DNA from: Tetraselmis striata
Lineage: Eukaryota > Chlorophyta > Chlorodendrophyceae > Chlorodendrales > Chlorodendraceae
Direction: 5' to 3'
Length of the DNA: 64,000 bases
Assembly: GCA_006384855.1 (NCBI GenBank)
Contig: VCJN01002072.1
Location: forward strand, 51,453-115,452
Shown here: one piece after another, positions 1 to 11,099 of the stretch
How the letters are laid out: each line of letters starts with the position of its first letter
How positions within the stretch are numbered: the stretch's first letter is position 1
Notes under the pieces: model-generated
The model's input: the letters and a program-made list of their open reading frames with translations, nothing else
Database searches by the model: none
Told to the model about the DNA's origin: nothing
Translations under genes and position numbers: made by a program

Positions 1-2
1 TC

Positions 3-305
3 CTGGCCGGACGCCCGTCATGCGTGGACTGCGGCCAACGGACGGACTGGGAGTGTTGTTGCGACGGCACCCCGGCTTTGTGCGGCCCCAAGTACCCATG
101 CATGGCGACCCATCAGCGGGCAGTCCTCTGCCCGACCACGGCCACGGTGAGGGCGGAGTTCCGCCATGTCAGGGACGCGTTCCACGACGCGACTCGCGCC
201 GCCGTGTGTGAGGCTTCCGAGAAGGCACGCGCGGCTGGTAGGGTGCGCAGGGTGAGGCGGCGGACGGCCCAGGAGCTGAAGGAGAGCGAGACATGCCGTC
301 AGTGA
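3..305 (+). CDS. Cys-rich exon-like ORF, function unknown, cut by left edge
   Basis: The frame is open from the window edge to a TGA at 303-305. The N-terminal part is rich in cysteine (for example DCGQRTDWECCCDG and ALCGPKYPC), followed by a charged helical stretch with Arg/Lys clusters (RRVRRRTAQELKE). Spacing of the cysteines suggests a zinc-binding or disulfide-rich module, but it matches no family I can name. It may be the last exon of a gene to the left or part of a transposon. No start or splice site can be fixed. Confidence is low because high GC content makes long open frames common here. Confidence 0.25.
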   Translation: MAGRPSCVDCGQRTDWECCCDGTPALCGPKYPCMATHQRAVLCPTTATVRAEFRHVRDAFHDATRAAVCEASEKARAAGRVRRVRRRTAQELKESETCRQ

Positions 306-347
306 GGTCGGGCGCAATGTCATTGGGTGGGGCACACGGACGTGTAA

Positions 348-661
348 CACTTGCACTTTGCGCGTACTGCTGGGTTACATCCAAGCGGTGTCACACTATG
401 CAACCGGAAAGGCTGCGTTGCTACTGCAAACGATGCTACGCCTCACTCGGTAGCAACCGCTGCCCCGCCTATCCCACAGCCGCTGCCCCCCCCCCCCCCC
501 CCCCCCCCCCGCGCGCGGGATCCCCGCCATCAGCAGCTTGCACTTGCACTTTGCGCGTACTGCTGGGTTACATCCAGGCGGCGTCACACCGGAAAGGCTG
601 CGTTGCTACTGCAAACGATGCTACGCCTCACGCGGTAGCAACCGCTGCCCCGCCCATCCCA
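348..661. repeat. Two direct copies of a ~125-bp sequence around a poly-C run
   Basis: A block starting CACTTGCACTTTGCGCG at 348 recurs at 541 with few differences (period 193 bp). Each copy ends near CCGCTGCCCCGCC. Between the copies is a run of about 25 C (486-510). A second C run lies just downstream (827-850). This looks like a segmental tandem duplication. No gene was recognised between 306 and 1260. Confidence 0.85.
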
Positions 662-1260
662 CTCGGGATGCTGAGAGCAGCTAAAGGGCACCGGGGGCGG
701 GGCAAGAGGGAGCAGGGCCAATGATTGTGGAAGAGCGGGGACCCGCTTGCATGCCATCGTATTATATCTTGCACAATATCTGTTGCTGCACTCATATCTC
801 ACGTCACTAGCTTAGCTATAGTGATTCCCCCCCCCCCCCCCCCCCCCCCCGCACCGCGTACGCACAAGCCTGGGTATACGCATCAACTGCCCGCCGGGAT
901 GAGAAACTGGTATTGGTAGTGTGTCTGTGGGGTGGAGGGGGGGCAAAAGAGCTGCCAATTGCTGCCAAGCTGGTGCGTTACATTGGGGCAGGCGCTGGGC
1001 AGACAATTGGGGCTCGCTTCAGAGCATTGTCTAGTGCCTATGCGGCTGCGCCGCCTCCGCCGCATGCAGACTCTCCGGGCTCACCAGCACCGCCACCTCA
1101 GTCATGCGGCCCTGCATCCCGCAGCCCGCCGCCGCCAGCCAGATCAGAGGTATCCAGAAGCCAGTGCTGGGGTTGTTGCGGCATGACCGCATAGTTTTCA
1201 GCGGCTGCCGTCCACAACTTGTAATGCATCCCTTTCCGCCGATTCCGCTGTATGCGCTGT

Positions 1261-2234
1261 CTTGGCGCCGCGCTGCCCCGGCCGCCGCGCCTTGGCGCCG
1301 CGCTGCCCCGGCCGCCGCGCGTTGGCGCCGCGCTGCCCCGGCCGCCGCGCCTTGGCGCCGCGCTGCCCCGGCCGCCGCGCCTTGGCGCCGCGCTGCCCCG
1401 GCCGCCGCGCCTTGGCGCCGCGCTGCCCCGGCCGCCGCGCGTTGGCGCCGCGCTGCCCCGGCCGCCGCGCCTTGGCGCCGCGCTGCCCCGGCCGCCGCGC
1501 GTTGGCGCCGCGCTGCCCCGGCCGCCGCGCCTTGGCGCCGCGCTGCCCCGGCCGCCGCGCCTTGGCGCCGCGCTGCCCCGGCCGCCGCGCCTTGGCGCCG
1601 CGCTGCCCCGGCCGCCGCGCCTTGGCGCCGCGCTGCCCCGGCCGCCGCGCCTTGGCGCCGCGCTGCCCCGGCCGCCGCGCCTTGGCGCCGCGCTGCCCCG
1701 GCCGCCGCGCCTTGGCGCCGCGCTGCCCCGGCCGCCGCGCCTTGGCGCCGCGCTGCCCCGGCCGCCGCGCCTTGGCGCCGCGCTGCCCCGGCCGCCGCGC
1801 CTTGGCGCCGCGCTGCCCCGGCCGCCGCGCCTTGGCGCCGCGCTGCCCCGGCCGCCGCGCCTTGGCGCCGCGCTGCCCCGGCCGCCGCGCCTTGGCGCCG
1901 CGCTGCCCCGGCCGCCGCGCCTTGGCGCCGCGCTGCCCCGGCCGCCGCGCCTTGGCGCCGCGCTGCCCCGGCCGCCGCGCCTTGGCGCCGCGCTGCCCCG
2001 GCCGCCGCGCCTTGGCGCCGCGCTGCCCCGGCCGCCGCGCCTTGGCGCCGCGCTGCCCCGGCCGCCGCGCCTTGGCGCCGCGCTGCCCGGCCGCCGCGCC
2101 TTGGCGCCGCGCTGCCCCGGCCGCCGCGCCTTGGCGCCGCGCTGCCCCGGCCGCCGCGCCTTGGCGCCGCGCTGCCCCGGCCGCCGCGCCTTGGCGCCGC
2201 GCTGCCCCGGCCGCCGCGCCTTGGCGCCGCGCTG
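1261..2234. repeat. 30-bp GC-rich minisatellite, ~32.5 copies
   Basis: The unit begins CTTGGCGCCGCGCTGCCCC and is about 90% G+C. Copies are almost identical. At least three early copies (starting 1321, 1441, 1501) have G instead of C at the first base. One copy near 2071-2099 lacks one C, so it is 29 bp and shifts the frame of everything after it. Because 30 is a multiple of 3, several frames on both strands stay open and give repeats such as APAAAPWRRA. These are almost certainly by-products and not proteins. Confidence 0.97.
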
Positions 2235-2243
2235 GGTATCGAG

Positions 2244-3883
2244 TCCTCCCCTCCCTAGTGAGCGCGTCCACCTGCGCCTTGCGCTCGGGGCCGTCCTCCT
2301 CCGTCACCACATTCTGCAACCCCCACCGCGTGACGAACCACGCAGCTCCTTGCATGCGCTTGTACATGTGCCCAAGCACCGCCAGTCGTGACACCGAACG
2401 CACCACCGCTGGGGACGCGAGCTCCTTCTCGGGCATGATCGCCTTCACCCGGGCCTCCTCGAGGAGCGGACCGGCGTTAAGAATGGAAAACGTTTCCATG
2501 TGGTGCAAGCAGTCCTCCATGACCCAGCCGGGCTGCACCGTCACCTTGCCTGACCCTGCAGTCATGGAGGGGAATGCCGTCACGCCCACGCCCACGCCCA
2601 CGCCCGGGGGGGGGGGGGGGGGGGGGAGGGGTTTACCTTTCGATTCTTGGACACTGCAAACGAAGGGCGCAACCCGCGTTCAAAGTTGCTGGGTATCGGG
2701 ACTAAAGCCTGGCGCCGGTCTTCCTGCTTCATAGCTCGGAATCCAATGTGGCCCTGCACGGTGACAAATTTCCTCCAGAAGTCCCTTCCCAAGCCAAAAA
2801 AAAACAGGTGGAACGGCGCGAGGGGGAAGAGGTTGACCATGCTGACATAGCCCCGGACCACATGCACATGGCACACGCCATGGCAGCCAGTGTTCTGCTT
2901 GGCCTCCGCCAGCCGGGTTGTGTTGACCGCACGCCGGGCAAGGTGCGTGATTCACTGGACAAGTCATCGCCTTCATGGACGGTTACCAAGCGAGCCTCCC
3001 CGTCCGCATCCACAGGGGGGTGCTCCTGGGCAGCCGTCATAGCCTCCACAACCTGCCACGCCGACCGGGCGGGTGCGTGTGATTCCATACAACCGCAGTT
3101 GAGTGGTGCCACCAGCACGCAGGCCGGGCCCACTCACCTCTGAACGCAGAAGGCCCACAATGCCCCCGTCCTCGAAAACAGCGCGCCACTGGGTCGCCCC
3201 GCCGTAGTCCTCCAACACCCACTCGGTAACGACGCCGGTTATCACGCCGTAGTGCCATACTCCCCGGAACTTCTTGGCGATGACCTTCATGTAGAAGTCG
3301 CCGGGATCGCTTTTCCATATCACGCCCTCATCGCGGGTTCCACGCCCGCCGGCGGCCACGCAGGCGCGTCGATGCCCATACCGTCTTCGCCAACGGAGTC
3401 CTCCCCCACGCCCACCACATCGTCCACCTTCGAGCCGCCGTCGTCCGAGACCGGCGCCGGCGGGCTGTTTCCGACGGCTGCAGCTACTCCTGCTGCCGCC
3501 CCTGTTGTTGTTGCTGCTGCTGCTGCCGCCCCTGCTGCTGCTGCTTGTGATAAGGCGGCCTTGCGGCGCAACTTTGCCGCACGCTTCAACGAGTGGCTAC
3601 AGTTCGGGAATTTTAGGAAGTGCCGCTCTCGCGCCATCTTATCACAAGTGCCCGTCACGTTGCCCCGGCAGTGCTTGCATGAGTACACGCCATCCTTCGA
3701 CACACTCGCTATCCATCCCTTCGCCGGCATGCCTGCTGCCGCGCGCGGGGGGGGGGGGGGGGGGGTTGAGAGTTGGGGTGGATGTAACCCACCACCGGCA
3801 CGCAACACAGATGCGAGTGCGCGGCTGTCCGCGCTTGATTCAACGGTGAGCGGCGGTGACCGTGAGGCGACCCCATACTTCAT
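2244..3883 (-). pseudogene. Minus-strand remnants, possibly hAT-like transposase
   Basis: Several minus-strand open segments in different frames appear to be pieces of one protein. At about 3600-3720 a Cys/His cluster (YSCKHCRGNVTGTCDKMARE, then a His and PNCSH) resembles a BED-type finger. At about 3150-3340 is a compact segment (FRGVWHYGVITGVV ... WRAVFEDGG) of Tudor/chromo-like appearance. At about 2270-2590 a segment (KELASPAVVRSVSRLAVLGHM) weakly resembles the hAT motif around 'LLRPxVTRFAT'. Poly-G runs at 2606-2626 and 3747-3765 separate the pieces and could lie in introns. The 3' end runs into the 30-bp minisatellite. Identification as hAT is inference from short motifs only. Confidence 0.33.
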
Positions 3884-4354
3884 GCGCGTGCTGGGGCGTT
3901 ACACAATCATCAGCAGTTAGGGCGGCTGCATTAGAACGCGCACCTACGAACACCACCTACCGCCTACCACCTACCGTACCACCTACATCCGCCCACACCT
4001 CCGCCCGTCGTGCCGCACATCGCCGCACACCGCGGGGTCAGCGGTCAGCGATGTGCGGTGAGCGATGTGCGGCGATGTGCAATGAGTGCGTACATCCGCC
4101 TGTACTTAGCCCGGGTGCTCCGCGTCGGCGGGCGACACGCGAGCCCGCGTGCGCATATCAATTTGATGAAATTATGGAAACGAGAAATTCATATAGTACT
4201 TTACAGGTCGCGCGCGATAGTCGTCGCTACTGGGTATGAAATCCACGTCCCTCGTCCGTCCCGTATCGTCCCCGTATGTCGTCGTTCGTCACCAGTAGGG
4301 CACATTTACGTCACATCTGAATCTCACAGTGTCGTCACCCCCTCGGACATCACC

Positions 4355-5240
4355 ACCTCGGAAAGAATCCACATGCTGGAATTCATGTGGGGAACACACT
4401 CAAGCCGAATGAGACGCAAAGGCCAGCCGTCCTTCACATGCGGGAAATGCGGACAGCACCTCAACAACGGCCACATGGAAGGCAATTGACCCTCAATGGC
4501 CGGCCTAAAGACAGACCGACACAATAGCACGCTTAAACTCCTCCTCAACGAGCTGGAAGTCCTGAACGGCGGTCGCTGGCACGTACTATCCACGGACGCG
4601 AGCAACAAACCTGTGGCTGATTTCTCCTCCCCCAACAGAGACACCATGATCTCCGACCTAACCGACAGAATCACACACACAGTCCCGTGCATCAGCATCC
4701 CCGATCGCCTAAAGGACGCCCAAGAAGGGGCAACCGAAGGTCCCACCGCCGCCCAAGCACCCACCCTGCTCCCCACGACCATGCTACCCCCTCACCTCCG
4801 CCCTAAACACTGCAAGCCGGACACAGTACGCATCGTCGGATTTGATTGGGACCCGGCCACCGAAACAATATCTCCCAGCACTGATCCCAGAGCATTCCAG
4901 AAAATACAGATAATCGAATTCAAATATTGTACTGATCTCAATCATGCCACCGTGCACGCTCTCATCCGCGGAAAATACCAACACATGGTGAGCGCCTTGC
5001 TACGTCAACAAGGCTGGCAGTGTCCGATTGAAATCATTCCCGTAACCCTCAGCCGCAGCGGCACCATGCACAAACTGACACTAGAAGCCGTCCATAGCCT
5101 CACGGTCCCCCGCCCCATGAAGCAACCCCCGGACAAACCCCATCCGCCTCCTAGCGCCGCTGCAATCCGCCTCTGTAGGAAATTCCAACGACACTCCATC
5201 GGATGGCTACATACTCTCCTCCGCATATCCCGACAGTCCC
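4355..5240 (+). pseudogene. 3' end of a retroelement: CCHC knuckle plus ExK nuclease-like domain, broken by a stop
   Basis: The open frame contains FTCGKCGQHLNNGHMEGN, a CxxC...H zinc knuckle typical of non-LTR retrotransposon C-termini. The next codon is TGA (4487-4489), exactly where the fourth ligand would be expected. The same frame then reopens for about 310 codons. It carries VRIVGFDWDP (near 4830-4860) and IQIIEFKYCTD (near 4905-4935). The D...ExK spacing fits a PD-(D/E)xK (restriction-like) endonuclease fold. No reverse transcriptase motif is present upstream, so this is a 5'-truncated fragment. Beyond about 5240 the frame becomes Pro/His/Arg-rich and is probably not coding. Confidence 0.6.
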
Positions 5241-5425
5241 TCAAACCTGCCATGTCCAACCCCAATACCTCCCACAAACCCCGCACGCACACCCACCGTT
5301 ACATATACGCTTCCGCAGACCACCGTACACGACACCCCCGCCACGGCAGGGGGACAATACCAAGCGGCATGGAGGGAAGAGGGGCGCGGGCGACAAGGAG
5401 GAAGGCCGGAAACCTGCATCCGTAA

Positions 5426-5899
5426 TCCCTAGGGTTCCCACAACGGTTGGATAAAGCAGGGCCTAAAAGCAACTCGGCTTGGGCAGTGGAGAGCAACAAA
5501 TCATCATGTTGTAAATCAATTTCAATTTCCATCCACGACCACCCGGCCGCGGGAACCTTCGTGGCGTCATCGCCTGGCATCGTTATGCAAAGCGCGAGCT
5601 TTGGCTCCGCCACCGTTGCGGTCATCTAGGTTGTCGATGCCAGATGATGAGCGTACCCCGGTTCCAGTGAGGAGTTCATCGTTAGTACGGTGATGCTATA
5701 CCCTTTTGGACTATACCGCCGTGTCTGATCCGGAGCCGTCCCCGTTCTCGGGGAGCACGCCTTTGGACTCGTTTGCACTGTACAAAGTCATGTGATCATA
5801 TAACTAAGAGCGCACGTACCCCCTTCTCCGGCCGCACCGTTGAAATACAATGTATTAATGCATTGCGTTCCGAAGGTGGAGCCAGTGGAGCAGAACAAC
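5426..5899. other. No gene seen
   Basis: Mixed-composition sequence between the retroelement fragment and the virus-like patch. Only short open frames without recognisable motifs. Confidence 0.5.
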
Positions 5900-6166
5900 T
5901 TACCATATATCATCAGCGGGCGCCGTCGTTATGCTCCCCAACGGCAAGATGGCAGACTTGTTACCCGCAACATCGAGCTCCTCCACCCTGAACCAATAAT
6001 GCGTCCCGGGGCTAAGGCCGCCCTTCAGCAGGTTGGCGGTGTCGCTCGTCGACCCGACGGTGCATGGCGAGGTGAAATCGTCGAAGATGGTGTTGACCGT
6101 GTTGTGGTAGAGCCGCACTTCGCAGATCCCGGACGCCATTATATGTTTCGTGAGATCAAATATCAA
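5900..6166 (-). pseudogene. Fibronectin type III-like domain ORF
   Basis: An 88-residue minus-strand frame contains ICEVRLYHNTV, a central LLKGGLSPGTHYWFRVEE and then GSITTAP. The pattern 'L.PGT.Y.FRV...D.AGN.S' is characteristic of the E-F-G strands of fibronectin III folds. The frame is isolated, begins at an internal Met and stops shortly after the domain, so it is likely a fragment of a larger protein. FN3 or Ig-like domains occur in structural or adhesion proteins of large DNA viruses and of hosts. Its position next to a virus-type ATPase relic suggests a viral structural protein, but this link is inference. Confidence 0.45.
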
Positions 6167-6595
6167 TGCAATGATGGTGAGTTAGCTTGTCAAAACCCTC
6201 CAAGCGATCGGGGTAGCGAGCTACCTGGCGACGGCCTAGAAATACCGCAAAAGCATGTTGACGCAAAGGGGAAACACCAAAAAAGAAAGGCGGACTACCT
6301 CCAACAAGCAAAGGCGGAGCTTTAGCAATTCAGGGTGGGGCTTCAAACAACGCAGCGGGAGAGCACCAACATGTGGCAGCATGGGCTTCTGAAATGCCTC
6401 AAGTTGGCTGAAGCACTATAGACGAGTTTCTCGAGCCCGAGTGTTTCAAAAGCGGGCGTGGAAGAAGGCCGAGGAGACGCCCGCGGAACCCACTCCCCCG
6501 CCTTGCAAGCAAGTGAACGAGCCGGCACCGCGGTATGAAGAGCGAGCTGACGTTTATGGCTCGGTGATAATTCTCTTATTAAACTAAAATCGGGC

Positions 6596-7286
6596 ATGCA
6601 CATCGACAAAGGGCCGGAGATTATTGTAATGAATCCCCCAAAATTCAAGTGCGACGTTAAGATCCACTGTCAAATCCAGAGCCCCTTGCCTGACAAGTCG
6701 TACATGACGCTCATCGGGAGCGCGGGGAGCGGGAAGACGTCGTTAATAATGGTCAACATGCTGCGTGACCCGCAAAATGTACTACAAGGCGTTTAAGCAC
6801 GTGCACCTGGTCATGCCACCCATTCACGAGAAAATGAAGACGGCTCCGAATGAAGAGGACTTCTCGCTTTTAGTGATAGACGACCGGATGGCGGCGCTCA
6901 AATATAGGGACGTGGAGCGGCTCATGAAGCTGATTATCTACAACCGCCACCACCTTCGCACTTCGATTGTGATGCTTGTACATAGCTTTAACGCCATTTC
7001 TTTGGCCGTGCGAAAAACCATCTAGCACTTTGCCATGCTCAAGCCCCGTAACAAGCGCAAGCACGAGGCCATTTTCAAGGGGCTTATATTGTTCGACCCT
7101 CACACTGCGGACAACCTCATGCGCTTCAGGTTCAAAGAAAGGCACGACTTCTTGTTCTACGGCGTCGAGAAAAGCTTATTCTACAAGAAATTTGATCGTA
7201 TGAACTTAAATGCCGAGGACTACATTGAAGGCCAGCGCACGTACCACCACGAAAGCAGCTCCAAAGAAGAAGGCCGCGACGAATAA
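6596..7286 (+). pseudogene. A32-like virion packaging ATPase relic (polinton-like virus/Maverick type)
   Basis: The first segment has a Walker A loop, IGSAGSGKTSLIMVNML (about 6710-6760). After a frame change near 6770 comes KMYYKAFKHVHLVMPP, then FSLLVIDDRMAALK (Walker B, about 6862-6903). Next is LMKLIIYNRHHLRTSIVMLV with SFNAISLAVRKTI and a TAG stop (7023-7025). The same frame then continues with DNLMRFRFKERHDFLFYG. This order (P-loop, 'HLVMPP', 'LLVIDD', 'YNRRH', 'QSF', C-terminal 'F.KFD') is that of FtsK/HerA-family packaging ATPases in Mavericks/polintons, polinton-like viruses, virophages and NCLDVs. The stretch between the MPP motif and Walker B is shorter than usual, so part is missing. 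A frameshift, a nonsense codon and the shortening make it a dead copy. It is the best evidence for an integrated alga-infecting DNA virus. Confidence 0.75.
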
Positions 7287-7384
7287 ACGCCCGAGCGGCC
7301 CTTCGTTCGTCGGAAGGGGGCGCAACCCCCAAGCACGCAATTAAGGAATCCAAGGCCGGCGGAAAAACCAGAACGTGACTTGAA

Positions 7385-8117
7385 ATGTCACCGTGCGTGT
7401 GTCGGGCGGCCGAGGCGGCCCTAGGAAAGACGGAGCTGCGGGCGGAGGCGGGGCATATCCTATCCCGTGCACAGCTTCGCAACCTACTCGATGAGCCACC
7501 CCGTGCGAATATAACGAAGCTGCCAAGTGACTTTGTTGCAGGGGATACCCCGCCCCCGGGGCCACCTAGACCCTCACCTCCTCTCTCGCATTACGGCTCC
7601 CTCTCAGATGTGAAGCCGAAGTTCGAGCAAGGAGATATAGCTTCCGAATCGGACGACGGCATGTCAAGCATATCCGTGCAATGTGTCCCTCCTTCGCCGT
7701 CAATCACATAGCGCTTCATCAATGAAAAGCGTACGATCGGTAAAGGAAGAGGATGTGAACCACAAGTATATCAGAGAGCCGTCCGCGGCGGACCGCGCAT
7801 TGAGCCGTTTCAAAAGCAAGTTTGGCGCAATAGATTCAGCTTCCATACCCGTTCCCATGCACGGGGTTGAGGAGACACCACGCTCCGTTTCAAGCGACGT
7901 GCCCTTGTCTGAATCTGCACGCACGAGGAGCATGGCGTCAATCAAGTCGGAATCCCTTCAATCCATGGCAACGAGCACGCACCGTCGATCGGATGCCACA
8001 TCACACTCGCATGCAAGACCCGAGGAAGCACTCTCGGTCGATGAGCGCGTGCTACAATTTGAATGCAACCCCGCCATGAAGGCCGCAATATACCCTGGAC
8101 GATGCCCTAGCAGGTGA
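7385..8117 (+). pseudogene. Ser-rich acidic protein in two overlapping frames, virus-like patch, unknown
   Basis: Two plus-strand frames abut: 7385-7711 (112 aa) and 7683-8117 (144 aa). Composition flows from one to the other (Ser, Asp/Glu, Pro; e.g. SLSDVKPKFEQGDIASESDD, then SVRSVKEEDVNHKYIREPSA). A single indel near 7690-7710 probably split one protein of about 240 residues. No domain is recognised. Low-complexity Ser-rich proteins are common in virus structural gene blocks, and this one follows the ATPase relic by about 100 bp on the same strand. The end of the frame runs into the first copy of the 0.55-kb duplication. Confidence 0.4.
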
Positions 8118-8641
8118 CCATATGGACCCGCCCGCTGACTCGTGGGCTGCTGCAACCCTGCGCAGTACGGGCTGGAACTCGGCTCTATCTAGGGCGCATG
8201 GAATGCGCACAGCAACTGTAGGTGCGCTGGTTTTGGAGCTGGCCTTAAGTGCAGTATTAACCGTTTTGCGGGAACTGCTCACTTGCTTGCATGCCGGCGG
8301 CGGGGAGAGCGCGCCTTTGTGAATGTGTTCCACGATGGTAGAGCTAACTCTTGGCGTGCAGCCGTACACATAGAACGCATATACGTGCGATATAAAAAAT
8401 CGTGCCCTCGTGACATTGGGTTATCAAATTCATTACTAACCCTAAACAACGACACGCACATGTATGGCTTTTACAACGAGAGCACAACAAACGCCACTTA
8501 GGTGTGGCCCCACGCATGATATCATGCATGTTCACGTATGGCACATGGAAGGGGCGGCCGGAAACGAAGGCGGGGGTTCATAATGGGCCAATATACAATT
8601 AATGCTTGACAAGGGGGGGCAAGACTTTTGTGGGCAGGTGT
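8088..8641. repeat. 0.55-kb direct repeat, copy 1
   Basis: This copy runs from ATATACCCTGGACGATGCCC to AGACTTTTGTGGG. It is matched by 9232-9784 with high identity and a few small indels. Both copies keep an open segment (VNVFHDGRANSWRAAVHI ... HMYGFYNESTTN) with several synonymous differences, so that segment may descend from a real C-terminus. Confidence 0.9.
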
Positions 8642-9231
8642 TAGCCATCTTCGAAGCACGACGATTCATTTGGGCATCTTCCCGGGTTCGTATGGGTGAG
8701 CTATCACCATGGACGCCTTTCATTTGATACTCCGCGTGACGCCATTTGCTTGGATGTGCCATGTTCGGCCATTTTCGTGAGGCCTCATATTGACCCCCGA
8801 GAAGGCAAAAACCTCTACAGCCCCCTCGTAAGTTTTGCCATGTACGTATTTGTCCGTATCGCCACGTCAGCACCGGTGGCGCCGACCGCCGATGGAACAA
8901 TGGCGCATTTACTTAGAATATTCATCAACGGCTCGAGATGTGATAGGTGGCGGAGGGGGGGCTGCATGTTACGCTCATGAATCCGCTTTGCGCGCTGGTT
9001 GGAATCCTGCCGGCCCCCTCGATGGAAATATAATACCCGAGGGAGGTAGCGGGGGCCCGATGCAAGTATTGTTAGGATCTACAAACCCTAGTACAATGGC
9101 TTACAGCGCGACACGCATCCCGATAAAAAGGCGATGTACTCGCCCAGCGAGGGCGAATTTTCCCCGCGTAGGGGCCCGCTAGGCGCAGCCCAATAGCAAA
9201 ATATGGGAGCGTAATGATGACCAGCCCTACC
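8642..9231. other. 590-bp spacer between direct repeats, no assignable gene
   Basis: Contains short open frames on both strands (for example around 8696-8980 on the plus strand) without recognisable motifs. It may be the remainder of the duplicated unit after divergence. Confidence 0.4.
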
Positions 9232-9784
9232 ATATACCCTGGACGATGCCCTAGCAGGTGGCCATATGGACCCGCCCGCTGACTCGTGGGCTGCAACCCT
9301 GCGCAGTACGGGCTGGAACCCGGCTCTACCTACGGCGCATTGAATGCGGACAACGCATTGAATGCTGTAGGTGCGCTGGTTTTGGAGCGGGCCTTAATTG
9401 CACTATTGACCGTTTTGCGGGAACTGCTCACTTGCATGCCGGCGGCGGGGAGAGCGCGCCTTTGTGAATGTGTTCCACGATGGTAGAGCTAACTCTTGGC
9501 GTGCAGCCGTACACATAGAACGCATATACGTGCGATATAAAAATTCGTGCCCTCGTGACATTGGGTTACCAAATTCATTACTAACCTTGAACAATGACAC
9601 GCACATGTATGGCTTCTACAACGAGAGCACAACAAACGTCACTTAGGGGTGGCCCCACGCATGATATCATGTTCACGTATGGCACATGGAAGGGGGGGGC
9701 GGAAACGAAGGCGGTGGGGGTTCATAATGGGCCAATATACAATTAATGCTTGACAAGGGGGGCAAGACTTTTGTGGGAAGGTGT
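9232..9784. repeat. 0.55-kb direct repeat, copy 2
   Basis: Second copy of 8088-8641. Differences include a short insertion around 9345-9365 (a partial repeat of GCGGACAACGCATTGAAT type) and small changes in the G runs near 9690-9760. The copies share orientation, so they are not terminal inverted repeats. Confidence 0.9.
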
Positions 9785-11080
9785 ATAACTCTGTTGGGAC
9801 CCAAATATGCCCCTACTCAAAAGGCTTAGGGTAATGTCGCATCGAGCATGCCTATTGTTGATGATGATATAGGGGCATACCAATATATCCAGCCCGTTCG
9901 GCTTAGGGATTAACTCACAGTAAAAGCTGCTCATATTCGTGTTGCCGCTATAAACACATCATCCAATTCGCCCGAGTCGATCGAGAGAAGCAGCTATAAC
10001 TATGCGAAGAAACTCGAAGCAATTTCGCATTTGCGGATAGTAGTAAATTATGGCTTGGCATGACGAAAGATTTATTAATATGAGTCAAACACTACGGTAT
10101 TGTTGAGACGATGACCACGAAATGAGTACGGAAGTATGCATAGCGATGTCACAGTATACTCACGGGAAACACGGGAAACACTGAAAAATACGAAAATACG
10201 GGAAACACTGAAAAACACTACGGGAAACACGGGAAACACTGATAAGACCCGCCACCACGGAGAGGGGCCAAGGCGGAATAGTAAACTGTCGAGGCCAGAC
10301 AAACCGGAGTCCGGGCGGAGGTCGCAAACGAGAGGGCAGTCGCCATCGCGTGAGAGCGACACAGACAGCCCGACTGCCGTCCGACACTCTCAACTCTCGA
10401 CGAGCTTACCGACCCGCACACCCACCCTTTACGGATCAAGTCATCTGCCGTGTCAAGCAAGTCAGTTCAAGGTCGGCTTCATACCATGTGGGTCATGTCG
10501 TGCGCTCCAGCATGAGGCGTCAACGACGCTCCTACAGGAGGCAAGATTTGCCGCCATTTTATCACGATAATACGGGTTTTTACATTGCAGGTGCCGTGTT
10601 ACCCATGCATGGCGGCTAAGCTGCAAGGCACGCATACATACTGACATTCATAACCTACTGTACTGATTATACCAATATCAGTTCCATCATTCTGCTGGCA
10701 CTTACAGAAGCCACGGCTGCAGCGCGGTGCTTCATCATGGGTTTTCATTGTAAAGAATTACACGGTGGTTGCCGATTAAAGTGGCGCACCCACGAAAGCC
10801 CCCGCAGCTGAATGGTTAACCATGCACAGCTACTGATGAGAAACACATTTGACATCACAATCCAGTTTTCTAGAAATTGATTCGCAGGCATGCTCACGTG
10901 CCGTGACTCCAGACGCTACTTCGATGCCTGCGTGAAAGATAGACCAAGCGGTTGGGCCTGTATGAGGCTCGCATTGTAGTTCCCTTCCTCATCACTGCCC
11001 GGCTCACTGCAATCAACATAAAGTCGTGGCATATCTCAGTGCAGTAGAGGAGCGCCGCCATCGCTATGGGCGCTGCCAAA
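9785..11080. other. Gene-poor stretch with a GGGAAACAC-type tandem patch
   Basis: From about 10160 to 10243 short units such as GGGAAACACTGAAAAA recur in imperfect tandem. The rest has only small unmotivated open frames. Composition is closer to A+T balance than the host exons to the right. Confidence 0.5.
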
Positions 11081-11099
11081 CTATCCATGCACACATACA

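Noticed and set aside
1104..2734. Very long open frames through the 30-bp repeat on both strands (380-490 codons)
   Set aside because: They exist only because the unit is a multiple of 3 and lacks stops. All three plus frames and the minus frame are open, and one 29-bp unit breaks continuity.
8088..9784. Direct repeats as LTRs of a retrotransposon
   Set aside because: No TG...CA ends, no primer-binding site or polypurine tract, and the spacer has no gag-pol.
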